Notes under the pieces: model-generated
Told to the model about the DNA's origin: nothing
What the model saw: only the letters and a program-made list of their open reading frames with translations
Databases searched by the model: none
In this document: in pieces, positions 1 to 11,188 of the stretch
How the letters are laid out: every line of letters begins with the position of its first letter
Position numbering within the stretch: the first letter of the stretch is position 1
Made by a program: the position numbers and the translations under genes
NCBI GenBank assembly: GCA_944990035.1
Contig: CALYLX010000115.1
Span: 248,001-312,000, forward strand
Length of the DNA: 64,000 nt
Direction: 5' to 3'
DNA from: Clitopilus passeckerianus
Taxonomy: Eukaryota; Basidiomycota; Agaricomycetes; Agaricales; Entolomataceae

Positions 1-99
1 CCCCGATTTCAAATCTTCCGTAATGGCCTTGCTCTCGTTCCCGTCCATGGTTGAATTCACGTTGGCAAGGATCAGCTTCGTCAATTCCGCCCAGTTGCT
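1..99 (-). CDS. possible partial exon of a gene running off the left edge
   Basis: On the minus strand a CTAAC branch-point-like element followed by CTCATCAG at about position 100 looks like a 3' splice site. From there one frame stays open to the window edge and reads NWAELTKLILANVNSTMDG and onward. The gene would continue to the left of the window. No family is recognised in these roughly 33 residues, and no matching donor site was identified with certainty. The call rests only on the splice-like signal and the open frame, so it may be chance. Confidence 0.25.
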
Positions 100-2139
100 G
101 ATGAGCACGTTAGGAAATGAAAGATAAGTGCGAACACAAATCTAATCAAATCCCAAAACCCTCAATGAGTACGTGGGGCTTGGTACGACTAATATCAAAC
201 TTCACACAAGTACGTAGACTAGTAGATAGCCTCCGCAAGGTAAAGTAGCGTTTCAAATGAATATATTGCGTTATAAAGATCACAAATGCGATCTCAGGCG
301 GCGGTAAGATCAAAACCCTCGGTAATCAATAGAAAGACTTCGAAACCACTTGGGATTGCGTCGTCTCACTTAAGAAGTTCGCTCGCAACGAAATCTAGGC
401 AAATCACACCCTGGGATTGCTGAATCTCGTCTATAGAGTACTTAGTATTTCTTCTACCAAATATATAGGTTTTTATAGCTACAGGAATCGCGCACAGACC
501 ATTGTACATATAAGGAACTCTTGCTATCTATGGTAATGGTTAAAGGAATAGGAATTTAAGTTTTCAAGCCAAGAAACGAGCATATGGCGGACATCCGTCG
601 AAAGTAATCGACTTTGACGAATTCCAGGCGTAGCATTACCAAATATAGTAATCAGCCGACGGCTTGATGCGCGGGTACTCGGTTAGCGGTCCAAAGATAT
701 CTTCAGTATTCTAAATATATCTCTGCTGTGTTTTCTTGGCTTCCGAGTTCCGAGTGAGTTACTTCACTGAAAATTCCACTTCAAAACTTCCGGTTATCAG
801 TTCTGGCATAGCCGGTTTTCGAAGTTGCGAGGTTCGAGGCGGCAGTCTGACTATGGCTAGGGAGGTGGAGCGACCTATCTGAGTTTGAAATGACCTACTG
901 GATATAGTAGGTCAACCTACTCTATATGGGAACTGGACCTACTTATTTTGGACACCGCTGAGAGCACTCATTTGGCTGGGCCAGATTTGACGTTCTCTGG
1001 AGCAATTTTGCGTCAAATTTAAGCAGTGAAAGTGTGCACATAGCGTTCTTGCATTGTACTTAGACGCGTGGAGCGCGTTTTAGAAAAAATTTGACCTGCT
1101 ATCGGCCGAAACTTACGCAGAATAACACATTCATGGCCAGTTTTGCACCTAAAGCACGGATTTTTTGGCCGTTTGCGAGAATCCACGCGCCAGTCGAGTT
1201 TGATGTCGATGTTTTGTAGCTATTCGCGGCTGATTAAAGAGTTTTGAGTCCGAGATTGCACTAATTTCGGCCGAAATGAGCACTTTTGATGTAGGGGCAG
1301 CTCGAGGAAGAGATATCTCAGAATGATGAATTCATAGGCTAAAGCTTTGCAACTCAAAATACGGATATCTTCAGGAGTCCAAGTATTGGGAATGCTACCA
1401 GAATAGCATTAACTCTACTCTTTCTTGTATAATTCAGTAATTCCTTCCCAGCTTCTACCCAACATTGCGCACTTTACAAAGTAGCTGATGGTCTGGTATT
1501 TCTTCTCAATAGACCGAAGGCACTAAATAGTACACCAAAGGTATTTCCGAGCCCCAGTCATTGTTCGCTCTCGCACTCTTTAATGAATCAGAATTTCCTC
1601 TGTATTTACCTGGCAATCCAGAACCTTTCTGACAAAGATTGGCCGTCTTGACCGCGTTACTATATCGTTCAGACACACTATACCTTGAAACTACCTGAAA
1701 TTTAAAGCGATTGCTTCGAGTTGTTACACAGGAAGACTGTTCGTCAACCCTCCATTCATCCGTGCCCTCGATTACATTGCTTGATTCGAGTGCTGGACCT
1801 TTGATCTTGACATGTCGGAGAGTATTTCCTTGGGATTTCATGCTCTCCGACGATTTCCCCACGCGCTTTCTCTTCCCCTCTTTCCTCCCCCTTAATTAAT
1901 TAATTAATTTTTCTCTTCTCGTCTGGACCCCCGCCATAGTTGGAGTGCCTTCGAGGCTTGCGGAGCCCGGGCCGGACCTAGCCGTCGCGCGGTGATGTCA
2001 TCAACTGACTTCAAATACACTTCCAAGCCCTTTTGACGACTTCAAAGGCCTGTTTCTTTGGGTATACTGGCCGTCGTTTCAAGGGTAGTAAAGTAGGTAT
2101 TATCACGGGTAGTTACATTAGGTAGAGACAATAGTATAA
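100..2139. other. gene-free stretch
   Basis: No convincing coding region was found. Open frames here are short, start at non-ATG codons or lack family features. The stretch holds an 8-bp-arm inverted repeat near 892-913 within a cluster of GACCTACT-like words, and an AT-rich TTAATTAATTAATTAATT run near 1892-1909. Confidence 0.5.
892..913. repeat. short perfect inverted repeat
   Basis: GACCTACT (892-899) is followed after six bases by its reverse complement AGTAGGTC (906-913). Two further partial copies of the word (CCTACT at 916-921, GACCTACT at 937-944) follow. It could be the end of a small non-autonomous transposon, or chance; no target-site duplication could be assigned. Confidence 0.4.
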
Positions 2140-3023
2140 TTGTACGAAATTGTATTAAAATCGCAAAATTATGGCTATATTCGGCGCTGCCGTGTCATTG
2201 CCCTCGCTGTTACGGGGCTGCCGTGCTGTCAAAAATCTGACCTTCAACGACGTTTATTATGGTACCAAAAGAGACCACTCCCAGACATTCCCTTCAGGAT
2301 AATATCTTTGGAGTCCTTGACGATCGATTCATTGATTGATCAATCCCTTGTGCCATGTGTCCATCGCCCCGACTCTCCGATTTCCTTTAAAAACATCCGT
2401 TTCTTGGAGATCTCATACTGCGGGAGCTATCTAGAGCCGCTTCTCGAGAGGTCGCCTCAAGTTGAGACTTTGACGCTTGTGGTTGAGCATTACAGTAACG
2501 AATGTCTTCGTTCCCTCACAGTCGCAAATCAATCTGAATCTCTCCTTTCAGAACTTAAACTATATCCGGATCTAGAGAGCTCAAAGATATTGCGACTAGG
2601 GCATAAGAAGGAATTACAGACCTTCATCGTTCACCTGAGGTTGTTGAGCAGCCCAAATTGTTCCTTCTTCTGGCTCACAGACCTAATTTCTTCGATGGAA
2701 GGGGTTTATGGTAGAGAATATGACGATCTATCGAAGCCGATATAGCCTCTGGTTCTCCCCCGACCAGCTTCTTGCTGTCCTAGACGGATGCAGTACTGTG
2801 CCCGAGATATTCACTGGGGAAACTCGCTTGAATGCCAGCTCCAAGTTTCCCGGGCTGAAGCCGTCACTCTATACTTGGACTATTATCGGTGGGCACCCGA
2901 TTCAAAGCTAGAAGTTTGGAGGGTGGCCGAGAATTTGCGATCACCCAACTTGAGTCTTAAACGAGACGTTGCAGGAGACGGAGGGATTTTCAAGTTGGAA
3001 TTAACTACAGAATTTCCTTGCTG
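2140..3023 (+). pseudogene. leucine-rich/F-box-like protein remnant
   Basis: An open frame of about 200 codons (to 2745) has no upstream ATG. It contains leucine-rich-repeat-like text such as FKNIRFLEISYCGSYLEPLL followed by spaced leucines, as in the C-terminal half of agaricomycete F-box proteins. After its stop, similar-looking coding text continues in other frames up to 3023 (for example RAEAVTLYLDYYRWAPDSKL). This pattern suggests a decayed gene with frameshifts and no N-terminal F-box, but introns joining these pieces cannot be excluded. No close paralogue of it was recognised elsewhere in the window. Confidence 0.35.
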
Positions 3024-3415
3024 ATGACTCTCCGAAGAAATATGACCAAATAGTTTATCTTAACATATCTGCCTGTACATTCTACAACGTGATTCTGCTT
3101 GTTTTGCTTCCTATGGAAACGAGCTTGAATCCTCACTTCAACATCGCCGCGCCTTTAATTAACCGGTCATCTTCCGGCATTCACCCCCATTGCCGGAGCT
3201 CTTCCGGTTTCCGAACCGACCAAGCTGCCAAAACTTGACGTGATCATGAACATGGTCCCGACCTCCCATGAAGCTTCCCCGATACCCCTAATAATCGCGG
3301 CTGAGTTCGGGACACAGCCGACTTACGGGAGCGAGTATGAATAGCTCCTGCCATTTTAAAGTGCTCCAACAAATAAATACTCCTAAACATATGGGCTTTC
3401 TCTCTTACTCTACCG

Positions 3416-5379
3416 ATGGAACGTCATCAAGCTAGTCACTTGCAAATGTCTGCTCAAAGTTCGCAGACCTCTCAAACGCTCTCGACTCCTATCGAAAAGA
3501 AAGAGCAGCCGTATAGCAAAAGATTCTTCGACCAAAGTAACGAGACTGGACGGAAGATATATCTGAAAGTCTACATTGGGGGACTTTTCTTCGTCGTCTT
3601 GACTATCTTCTGCGTACTCTCCATATATTGGGGCTCTCTCTGGAAGGGTCCAGAACGGAAACTCAGAGGCTGGATTGTAGTAGGTCTGGAGCTGCTATTG
3701 TCTGCGTCCGATACTGACATTCATTTAAGGATTTCGACGGGGGAGTTGTTGGGCAATTCGTTTCCGAAGGCCTGATGGCGCCAAACCCAAACTCAAGAGT
3801 ATCATGGACACTGATAGACGCGAGGCAGTTTCCCCGTGGAGGCGCCCAGGTAGCGGAGGCAGTACTAGAACAGCACGCCTGGGCCGCCATAACTAGTATG
3901 TGACCTATCTTCGGCTGTGGAGTATGCCACTCAGCTATTTTCGTTTAGTCAACCCAGGAGTCTCCGACCAACTTCAAGCATCATACATATCTCCTGATTC
4001 TTCGTACGACGGAACACAAGCAATTACCTTCTACGGCAACGAAGCAAGAAATGAAAATGCTTAGTATGTGAATCGCCTCTAAATCACAAGCATCATTCTG
4101 ATATATCCATCCCGCAGCCGAACTCTAATTCGAACATCCGCTATCGACGCACTTGAAAGAATATTAAAAGAATTTGCCCTACAAGCCATAAATTTGGTCA
4201 CCGCCTCCACAGAAGTCGACATGTCCAACTTGTTATTGACTTCGCCTCAAACCATCCTGTTACCTATATCCTACACCATCAACAATCTAATACCTTTCGA
4301 CATTCCAGTGTACGTTCCAATCAGTGTTGGGCCGCTTTACGAGAATGCCGAACGCTGAATAATCCTGTAGAGCATCCGCTGTGACATTTGTTGGGCTCAT
4401 CTACGTGCTCATCCTTTCCTTCTTCGTCGTGGTGCGTGCTTCCATTCTCTGAAAGTGGCCTCCGTAACTAACAACGAGTAGATGATAGGCTACAGCGCCC
4501 GAGAAGCCTCTGGTATCAACAAGAACCTCAAGTTCAGCTCTCTAATCGTCACAAGATTTACTTCCTCCTTCACCGCCTACTTCTTCGTATCAGTGTGCAT
4601 TCTCCTTGTCATCTAAATTTCAGTTCCGACCTTCTACTTAGTTCTTCTACTCGGTCCTCACGCTCGCATTCCAGCTGAACTTCCACCACAAGTACGCCTA
4701 TCCTCCCATCCTGATCGAATGTCCGAACTGACGGCACCCTCTACTATAGGTTCGGTGCGGGCGGATTCCCTCTCTTCTGGCTGCTAAACTGGGTCGGCAT
4801 GCTATCAGTGTAAGTCCACTCCCAAACGCAACCAGGACCACGATCTTACAGGGGCTTTGAATAGGGGTATGGCACTCGAGGCGGTAATAACACTCCTAAC
4901 GACAAGCTTCACTCCATTCTTCATGATTCTCTGGATTATAGGTTCGTCATTCTCCTCTTGACTCCTCTCCTTTTCATTGGGCTAATTGGAAGCAACTGTG
5001 GACAGTCAATGTGTGCGTTTGTATCCTACCCATTGAAGTCCTGCCCGCCGTCTTTCGGTATGGGTATGCTGCCCCTTTTTATAACATCTCACATGCGGCG
5101 AGGGCGATTGTTTTTGGGACGAAGAATACTCGTACGTGTCTGTTTCCTTGGTGCTCGTTCTTCGCTGTAAGCTGACATGACGCCCTTAAAGTGCCTTTGA
5201 ACTTCGCCGTCCTCTTGACATGGGTTGGAATCTCCTGTATAACCATGCCCTCGATTCAATGGATGGTCAGGCGGAAGGCGGTAGCTGCGGCGAGGATAGA
5301 AGATAGGGAAAAGTTGGTGACCTTGCCAGATCCCGACGAATGTCCCATCGACTGTGCGAAGAGGGAACAAGGACGATAG
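3416..5379 (+). CDS. DUF3533/SNG1-like multispan membrane protein
   Basis: This is a multi-exon gene starting at ATG 3416, with several short introns (for example from about 3680 to 3730 and near 3896-3949). The cytosolic N-terminus is followed by one membrane span (about residues 48-68, VYIGGLFFVVLTIFCVLSIY). A long extracytoplasmic region follows, with DFDGGVVGQF, SWTLIDARQFP and TFYGNEARNENA. After that come about five spans, including GLIYVLILSFFVVMIGY, GFPLFWLLNWVGMLS and NFAVLLTWVGISCITMPSIQW. This layout and the DxDGGxVG motif are those of DUF3533, the family of yeast SNG1 (nitrosoguanidine resistance) and related plasma-membrane proteins. The basic/acidic tail ends at 5379. Exact exon ends were not all fixed. 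The family is confident; the substrate or role here is inference. Confidence 0.8.
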
Positions 5380-5604
5380 TTTATTGGACATTTGGACAAC
5401 TGGACTTTCATGCTGTCATGCTTTCGATACTGCACAGTTTATACCCCCATCTAATATTCATACCTCCTAATAGTCTGCATTTTTTAGTTCTAATGTTACA
5501 GTCGTTTAATTTACATTTACACACAGCGAATAGTACACCAGATAGTTCAATATTAGATACCATGTGTCTGCAGATATAACCAGTACGAATGAGCTGAGCA
5601 GCCT

Positions 5605-6979
5605 CTAATGGAAAACCCTCCCAATTCCTCCACATGCATTACATGTCGACTCGTCAAAGAGGAACAAGCTTATGGTACCTCTCCCATCACAGTTCCAGCA
5701 CAGACGTCCGCCTAGTCTTGGATCACCAGCACTGTACACGATGCCATTGCCAGGCGGGGCAGCCATGCTCCAAGGCGATAGTGTCCTAACATTCATCGCA
5801 CCATTTCCATAGCCCCCAGGTAATCCTGGGACGCCCATGGGCGCTGACTGCGGCACGCGCGGTGGCAGTGGCGGCGGAGGTGGTCGTGGAGGCATGGCCT
5901 GACGCTGTGGAGGTCTGAAATCTGGCAGCGGCTGCTGAAGTGTAGATCCAGCCATGGGAGAGGTAGGGGAGGTCGAGGAACCAGAGTTGCCAAAGGCGTA
6001 GGTGAGAGGTCCCTGGAAAGGTTTGGCGTATTTCTGCCAGCATTTTCTGCATGGGTGGGATGGATCGGCGTGTTTGAATCCGACGTTGGAACCTGTACGG
6101 GTTAGATTGTCGTCAGAAAATCTTTGGGAATATAGGAGGGATAGGGCGATAAGACGTACATTTTTCGCAGGTATATCCTTTGGGATAGACGAGGACTTTT
6201 CCGTCCTTCATCAGGGGATGTCCAGGTGTGGGTGTACTCGTCGGTTTACCATCGTTTCGCGTGGCGGAAGACGACGAAGGATTCCTCGGACCGGTCGAAG
6301 GCGGTGGGCCAGGTGGAGGGGTGTATTCTGATGGCAAGGACGGTGAAGATTGACTTCCCTGCTGCGGACCGGCTGCATAAAACTCGCGCGCAAAGTCGGA
6401 CAAGGGTGGTGATGAGGATGGTGGATTGCGTACAGAAGCTGATCGTTGAGGAAGGGGTGGGACGTCTGCGCCAAAGCTCGAGGCACCAGAGGGGCTAGTA
6501 TGGTTGCTCTGTAGCTGGTTCTGGTGATGCTGGCTCGTCCCTGGGTAGGCCGACCACCCGGAGCTTCCTGTGTTGTGGGTCGTAGATCCTGAATATGTGG
6601 AAGGCCCAGTGAGTTGGGTGACGACGTGGTCTGTTAATTGTCTCCAGAGGGACGGGCTGCTTCGAGAAGGAGGGATAGATTGCGTCGGTCTATGTCCGCT
6701 GCCAGTAGGATGAGCATTCTGAGCGCTTGGTGGAAGCCCTGGAGGTCGTTGGAAAGGCCGCCTTGGTCCCGCCTCTAGTGTTTCTTCACCCTGAGAAAAG
6801 TCCGGGTTCGGTGTATAGGCAGGAGGCTCCTCATCCGGGAGGTCTAGTATTGGATCCCGACGATGATTGCCAGTCGGGCCTGAGACAGTAATAGGCGGTG
6901 GATCTGGAGAGCTTTCGCGTTCTGCTGCAGTGCGGAACGGGTTCGTCGACGCGTTTGCAGCTCTCGTCGTCGTTGCCAT
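5605..6979 (-). CDS. Hua1-like proline-rich zinc-binding protein
   Basis: The gene has two exons, ATG at 6979 and TAG at 5605-5607, with an intron at 6093-6159 (GTACGT...TACAG). The N-terminal two thirds is disordered and rich in Pro/Ser, with a PPAYTP-type PY motif at about residue 53. The C-terminal part is conserved: an internal CEKC pair at the splice junction, then HPSHPCRKCWQKYAKPF, a proline-rich linker, and RLCWNCDGRGT with a final CNACGGIGRVF. These CxxC/CxxCxGxG pairs resemble a DnaJ-type zinc centre. They match the layout of yeast Hua1, a cytoplasmic protein implicated in actin-patch/endocytic and ubiquitin-ligase (Rsp5 PY-motif) networks. The family assignment comes from motif order; the role is inferred from yeast. 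Confidence 0.75.
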
Positions 6980-7192
6980 TAGTATCGATGGTGGTGGTTC
7001 AAGAGAAGCTTGGTTTTGACGTCCAAACGCCGGCTTGGCTCATCTCATGCACTGTCCGCCGCAGCCAAGTGACCCAAAGCAGTGTTTTTATTTGAATCTA
7101 AAGTTAACAGCTTGACAATCAAACATCTCGGCAAAAAGCTCCCCATATCCTTGAGAGTGCTGTCATTGGCGGGCTCAACGTCGACGTTAAAG

Positions 7193-8413
7193 ATGCTGTC
7201 CAACCTTTGTCGCAAACAAATCTTCCGGAGTCTTGGGTGGTCTAGCAGACTGAATACTCCTCATGAGCCGCGAATTTCTCGTGCTCTTCTAGCAACATCA
7301 CAACCAACACGGGCATTCGCCTCTGCAACTTATGCACAGTGCAACATTGGCAGGCCCACTCTTCGTTTCGGGAAATGTATACATAATACTACGCAACGGC
7401 AACCTGGTACCACTCGCATGGCCAGTACACTGCCTGATGCCGAAATGCACGAAACTGTTGCAGCTGAAGGAATCGACGCCCAACTGGTGAGCTTGAGCGT
7501 TGCCCTTGTTAATTTATGTCGCTCACACTCAGCCCCACAGTCACCAGAAGAAATGGAAGAAATTATTGAACGTGTCAATGAAGTCTGGCCATCTTTCGAA
7601 CAAGACCCCGCTGGCTGGAGCTCAGACTGGCAGAACTGGCCATACCTCCTGACATACTTCTGGCTGTCACCTTACTACCTTCGGCTCCCCCAAGTCGACA
7701 TGATAGTCAATATCAAACACCATGTCCAAGGCCAAGTCCAACCCTGCCTCTACTCCACCCAATCCCGGGGCTTCATATTCAACATCGTCGAAGACCCTGA
7801 ACACTTCTTCCTCCTCGACGGCGAGGAAGGAAATTTGCTCCTGTTCCAAGGGATAGATTCTGAAGAAGCGCTGTTTCAACTGTTGCAGTCTGACACCGAC
7901 TCCATCCTTGCGAAATTGTACCCTGTTGAACCTCATCCTGAGGGCGAGACTGCCTTGCAGCGAATCTTCGCGAGGGACGAAACTGTCATCGACCTTCTGG
8001 AGAAGGAATTCTTGGGTTACCGCCCAGTCGCTACCACGCCTGAGCAGGAGGGTGTGGCACCCATGCCGGCGGAGATGACGGAGGCTCAGGAGAAGGCGTT
8101 GCTAGAGGGCATGAAAAAGGATGCAGAGGAATGGGACAGGCTCTACAATGCAAGCGAGGGTGCCGAAGCTGTCAAGGACACGCCGGAAGAAATAATGGAG
8201 GGACCTATCCCGATAGAGAAGCTAGTAGATTCAGCTTTCGAGGACATCCGCAAGCTTCCTGAACAAGAATTACAGGCTCTCGCTAAACTCCGTGGGTTGT
8301 CGAAGAAGACATCGGAAGGAACGAAGGTTACTGAGGAGGAGGCAGCGGCTTTGCAGGAGCTGGAAGAGGAGGCAAAACGATTAGAAAAGGGCTCGAAAGG
8401 CAAATACTCATAG
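7193..8413 (+). CDS. unrecognised protein, probably mitochondrial
   Basis: This is an uninterrupted 406-codon frame. The same frame is open upstream to 7082 but only from a GTG, so ATG 7193 is preferred. The first residues (MLSNLCRKQIFRSLGWSSRL) are rich in Arg, Ser and Leu without acidic residues, as in a mitochondrial presequence. A second in-frame ATG (MASTLPDAEM, at 7420) could start a cytosolic form. The body has a conserved-looking globular part (WQNWPYLLTYFWLSPYYLRL, then SRGFIFNIVEDPEHFFLLDG). The C-terminus is a highly charged helix with coiled-coil character (EEEAAALQELEEEAKRLEKG). I do not recognise a family and assign no function. The neighbour on the left is divergent. Confidence 0.7.
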   Translation: MLSNLCRKQIFRSLGWSSRLNTPHEPRISRALLATSQPTRAFASATYAQCNIGRPTLRFGKCIHNTTQRQPGTTRMASTLPDAEMHETVAAEGIDAQLVSLSVALVNLCRSHSAPQSPEEMEEIIERVNEVWPSFEQDPAGWSSDWQNWPYLLTYFWLSPYYLRLPQVDMIVNIKHHVQGQVQPCLYSTQSRGFIFNIVEDPEHFFLLDGEEGNLLLFQGIDSEEALFQLLQSDTDSILAKLYPVEPHPEGETALQRIFARDETVIDLLEKEFLGYRPVATTPEQEGVAPMPAEMTEAQEKALLEGMKKDAEEWDRLYNASEGAEAVKDTPEEIMEGPIPIEKLVDSAFEDIRKLPEQELQALAKLRGLSKKTSEGTKVTEEEAAALQELEEEAKRLEKGSKGKYS

Positions 8414-10304
8414 AATGTAAGGACAGCCCTTCTCGTACGCACATCGAGTTCACCTAATCACATTTCCCGACATTGTAGGTCGTACGACTTGGTGACATGA
8501 AAAAGTACAGTAACAATAATACAGTAATCCACTTTTACGCCTCCCGCTTCTCCCAACCGCGTAGCCTGTTCTAAACTTCAGTCGTCGGCTTGGCTTTTGA
8601 GAAGCTGCGATCTATCAACGCCGCCTGCATGAACATTTGTATGAAATTTAGAATGCTCTGCTCACCACCCTATCCCTCAATCACTAGTCGGGTACGATCC
8701 TCCGTCTTTGTGCTTCTTTACTCTATTTCCCTGACCGACGCTTTGCAAATGGGGAGTTTCAGTGCAATGCTTACTGTGCATGTGTTTTGCTTACCCGTCG
8801 TCCTTGCTGCGCTCTCACTAAATGCCTCATCGTTGACTCTTTCCATCACCGACTCTTACAGAGCTTAATGTTTACCGCCGACCCCTCTAGCTACCCTCCC
8901 AGTCAGAAGCCCCGAAGGAGCTGTTACCTGGAATGGCAGGTCCATCCGAAATCCCATTCAATTGATCAGTTCCACGCTTACCCACAGGCTCCCGCCAGCG
9001 TCAATTCCAGCCTCTAATCAATCGCGACGTAATGCAACGGGACTTTGACTCCGGGCATCATTGCCTGAAAAGAATCAGAGTCAGAGCACATTCCCTCACG
9101 TGCCTGGGTCCAGTTCCTTGATTTTTTGACGAGATGATGACCCTTTGCCTATGGCCTTCACATACCGATCGCGGGGGCACCTTTGTTCAATCGTTGAGCC
9201 TATTGAGCGGAACGGTGACAAGAATCTTTGGCCGGTTGACGTGCACAGGTCAACCGAGCTGTTAATCTGCGCGTTGTTTTCTGATTAGATCCTGTCTCGC
9301 TATGCGGGACTTCCAGACTCTAACGTTAAAGCTTGGGGATCGCGGCTCCTCTACGCGAGTCGAGGCCATGGGAAGAGGATATTGAGTTTGGGGTATTATC
9401 TCACCCTTTTTCGACGCGAGACAACCAGGCCAATCTGTGTGGTCGGATCCATGCCTTTGGGCCTACTCCTCTCCGGGCCTCCCCACTTGTACACACAATC
9501 ACAAGTGATCAAAGAGGTTGTAAGGATTTACCGCCGTGCCCATTTGTCCTTGTCCTGTATATGCTCATAATCAAACGCCGTCGGTGAGGGGTTTTGTGAT
9601 GACAGGAGCACACGATGGGGTTTATTTTTGGGATGAAGGGTCGAAGGCTCTATAACATACCTGCTTGATTGTGGCCCCTATTCTCACTCCACCTTGACAG
9701 GTAATAGGACCTGGTCGGCTGTATGTGCCGGTGTAAAGAATATGCACAATTCCATGGAGGATCATAGAAATGAGATTAAATTATTGTTCAAGTGCCTAGC
9801 TCCCGTCAAGGAAGGACTCCGAGATAAATGGCTCATAGGCAGCCTTCCTCTTGGGTTGCCTTCATCTTTCCGTTGTTCCGAACCATGGCTCTGGAGAGCT
9901 GCATGTGGCGCTTCGAGTTTGAAGAGCTATGATTGATGTTAGCATGATATCTAGATTCCTGTCGGAATTATGCCTCTTCTTAGGCTCAATAATTAGACTC
10001 TGAGAGGTTATCAGATAATCACGCTCTCTCGATGAAGTTCTTTACGTTGCGAGGCCCTGGCATTCACACACCTTTCAGAAATTTGGCTCCAGTCGCACAA
10101 AAACCAAGAAAAAGGGAGGTTTCCCCATTTGGGTTATTCTGCCATTGGCCGCATCACGTGGTCATGACTGTTGAGCTGGAGTCCAGTGCGAGTTGTGCAG
10201 CATGAACCATTTTTCGACCTCACATTCATACCGCTTGATTTCGAATACAGCTCTCTTGCTCAAAGCTTGGGCTGTCAAAGACTACCGCGAATACTTACCG
10301 AAAG
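8414..10304. other. gene-free stretch
   Basis: Only small frames without splice-consistent extension or family features were seen. The right end presumably carries the promoter of the gene beginning at 10305. Confidence 0.5.
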
Positions 10305-11188
10305 ATGGCCAGTAGTGCACAAAATCTTCAAACAATAGTCGGCAATTTCTTGCAAACGGTTGCAAATTATTTCAGGCCATATCGAGCAGAAGCCCTGCAA
10401 CGGATACGAAGCAACGCGTATGGCCTCGTGATTCTGCTTCTCGTATCAAATCTCTTGCCACTCCCCTCGCTCCAAGGAGCATTGTGGTCTGTATTCACCA
10501 GTTCGCGCTCAGAAAGATGGGCAGCTGACGCCACTTACAAGTGGTTCTGCATATTCGGTGCGTTCCTTTCCCCTCCGGCGTTAGATTCATTGTCTTACAA
10601 TATTCTGATGACAGAGGTTGCGCTTTCTGCGATCTTCGGCTTCAACCTCATTGAAGGGCTGCATGCTGTAAAGTACCCGCGAGCACCTTTGCCACCAACA
10701 GCGACCCCTGTGAGAGCCAGGGTAGCAATGAGAAGCCCTTCGGCATCGCAGAGACCGTTCAAGGTCCTCTCGCCTCATGTGAGTGTCTGACTTCTTCCAG
10801 GCACCATCCCGACTCGCTGAATAGTAATCTTCGCAGTCAAGCCCTCGACCACAGAAGCCGTTCTCCCTCTCAGCCTCCAATTCATTCGGTGCATCTACCT
10901 CCGTATATCAGGCATCGCCTGCCTCATCACCATCGAAAACTATGCAATATTCTAGTTTGCCTAATGCCTCAACCAATACTCAGGCATCCTCAACGTCATC
11001 GTTAGGGTATCTGGGTACCCCTAGTCCTGTGATCTCCGCTTACAGGGGAAAGCATGCGAGCAGCGTTGGCCGTGAGCTCATTTTCTGTCCTATCATCGGC
11101 CATTCTCTAATCTTTTTGTTCTCCAGACGCGTTGGATAGCTCATTCCTTGGTCGTATTCCGCCGATGGATGTTAATCGAGACGATTAG
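10305..11188 (+). CDS. two-span membrane protein, possibly POM34-like nucleoporin
   Basis: The gene has three exons (10305-10778, 10837-11071, 11127-11188), 771 nt, 256 codons plus stop. Introns are 58 and 55 bp with good GT-AG ends. The N-terminal half holds two hydrophobic segments, YGLVILLLVSNLLPLPSLQG and NILMTEVALSAIFGFNLIEG, about 60 residues apart. The C-terminal half is Ser/Pro-rich and ends LGRIPPMDVNRDD. Two closely spaced spans followed by a short polar tail with SPS/TPSP motifs is the layout of POM34/NPCC-type nuclear-pore membrane proteins, but I see no diagnostic motif, so that name is a guess. The gene itself is well supported because the spliced frame is open and an exact multiple of three. 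Confidence 0.7.

Noticed and set aside
1506..1862. Minus-strand frame of 118 codons
   Set aside because: Begins at GTG and has no recognisable features; codon content looks random.
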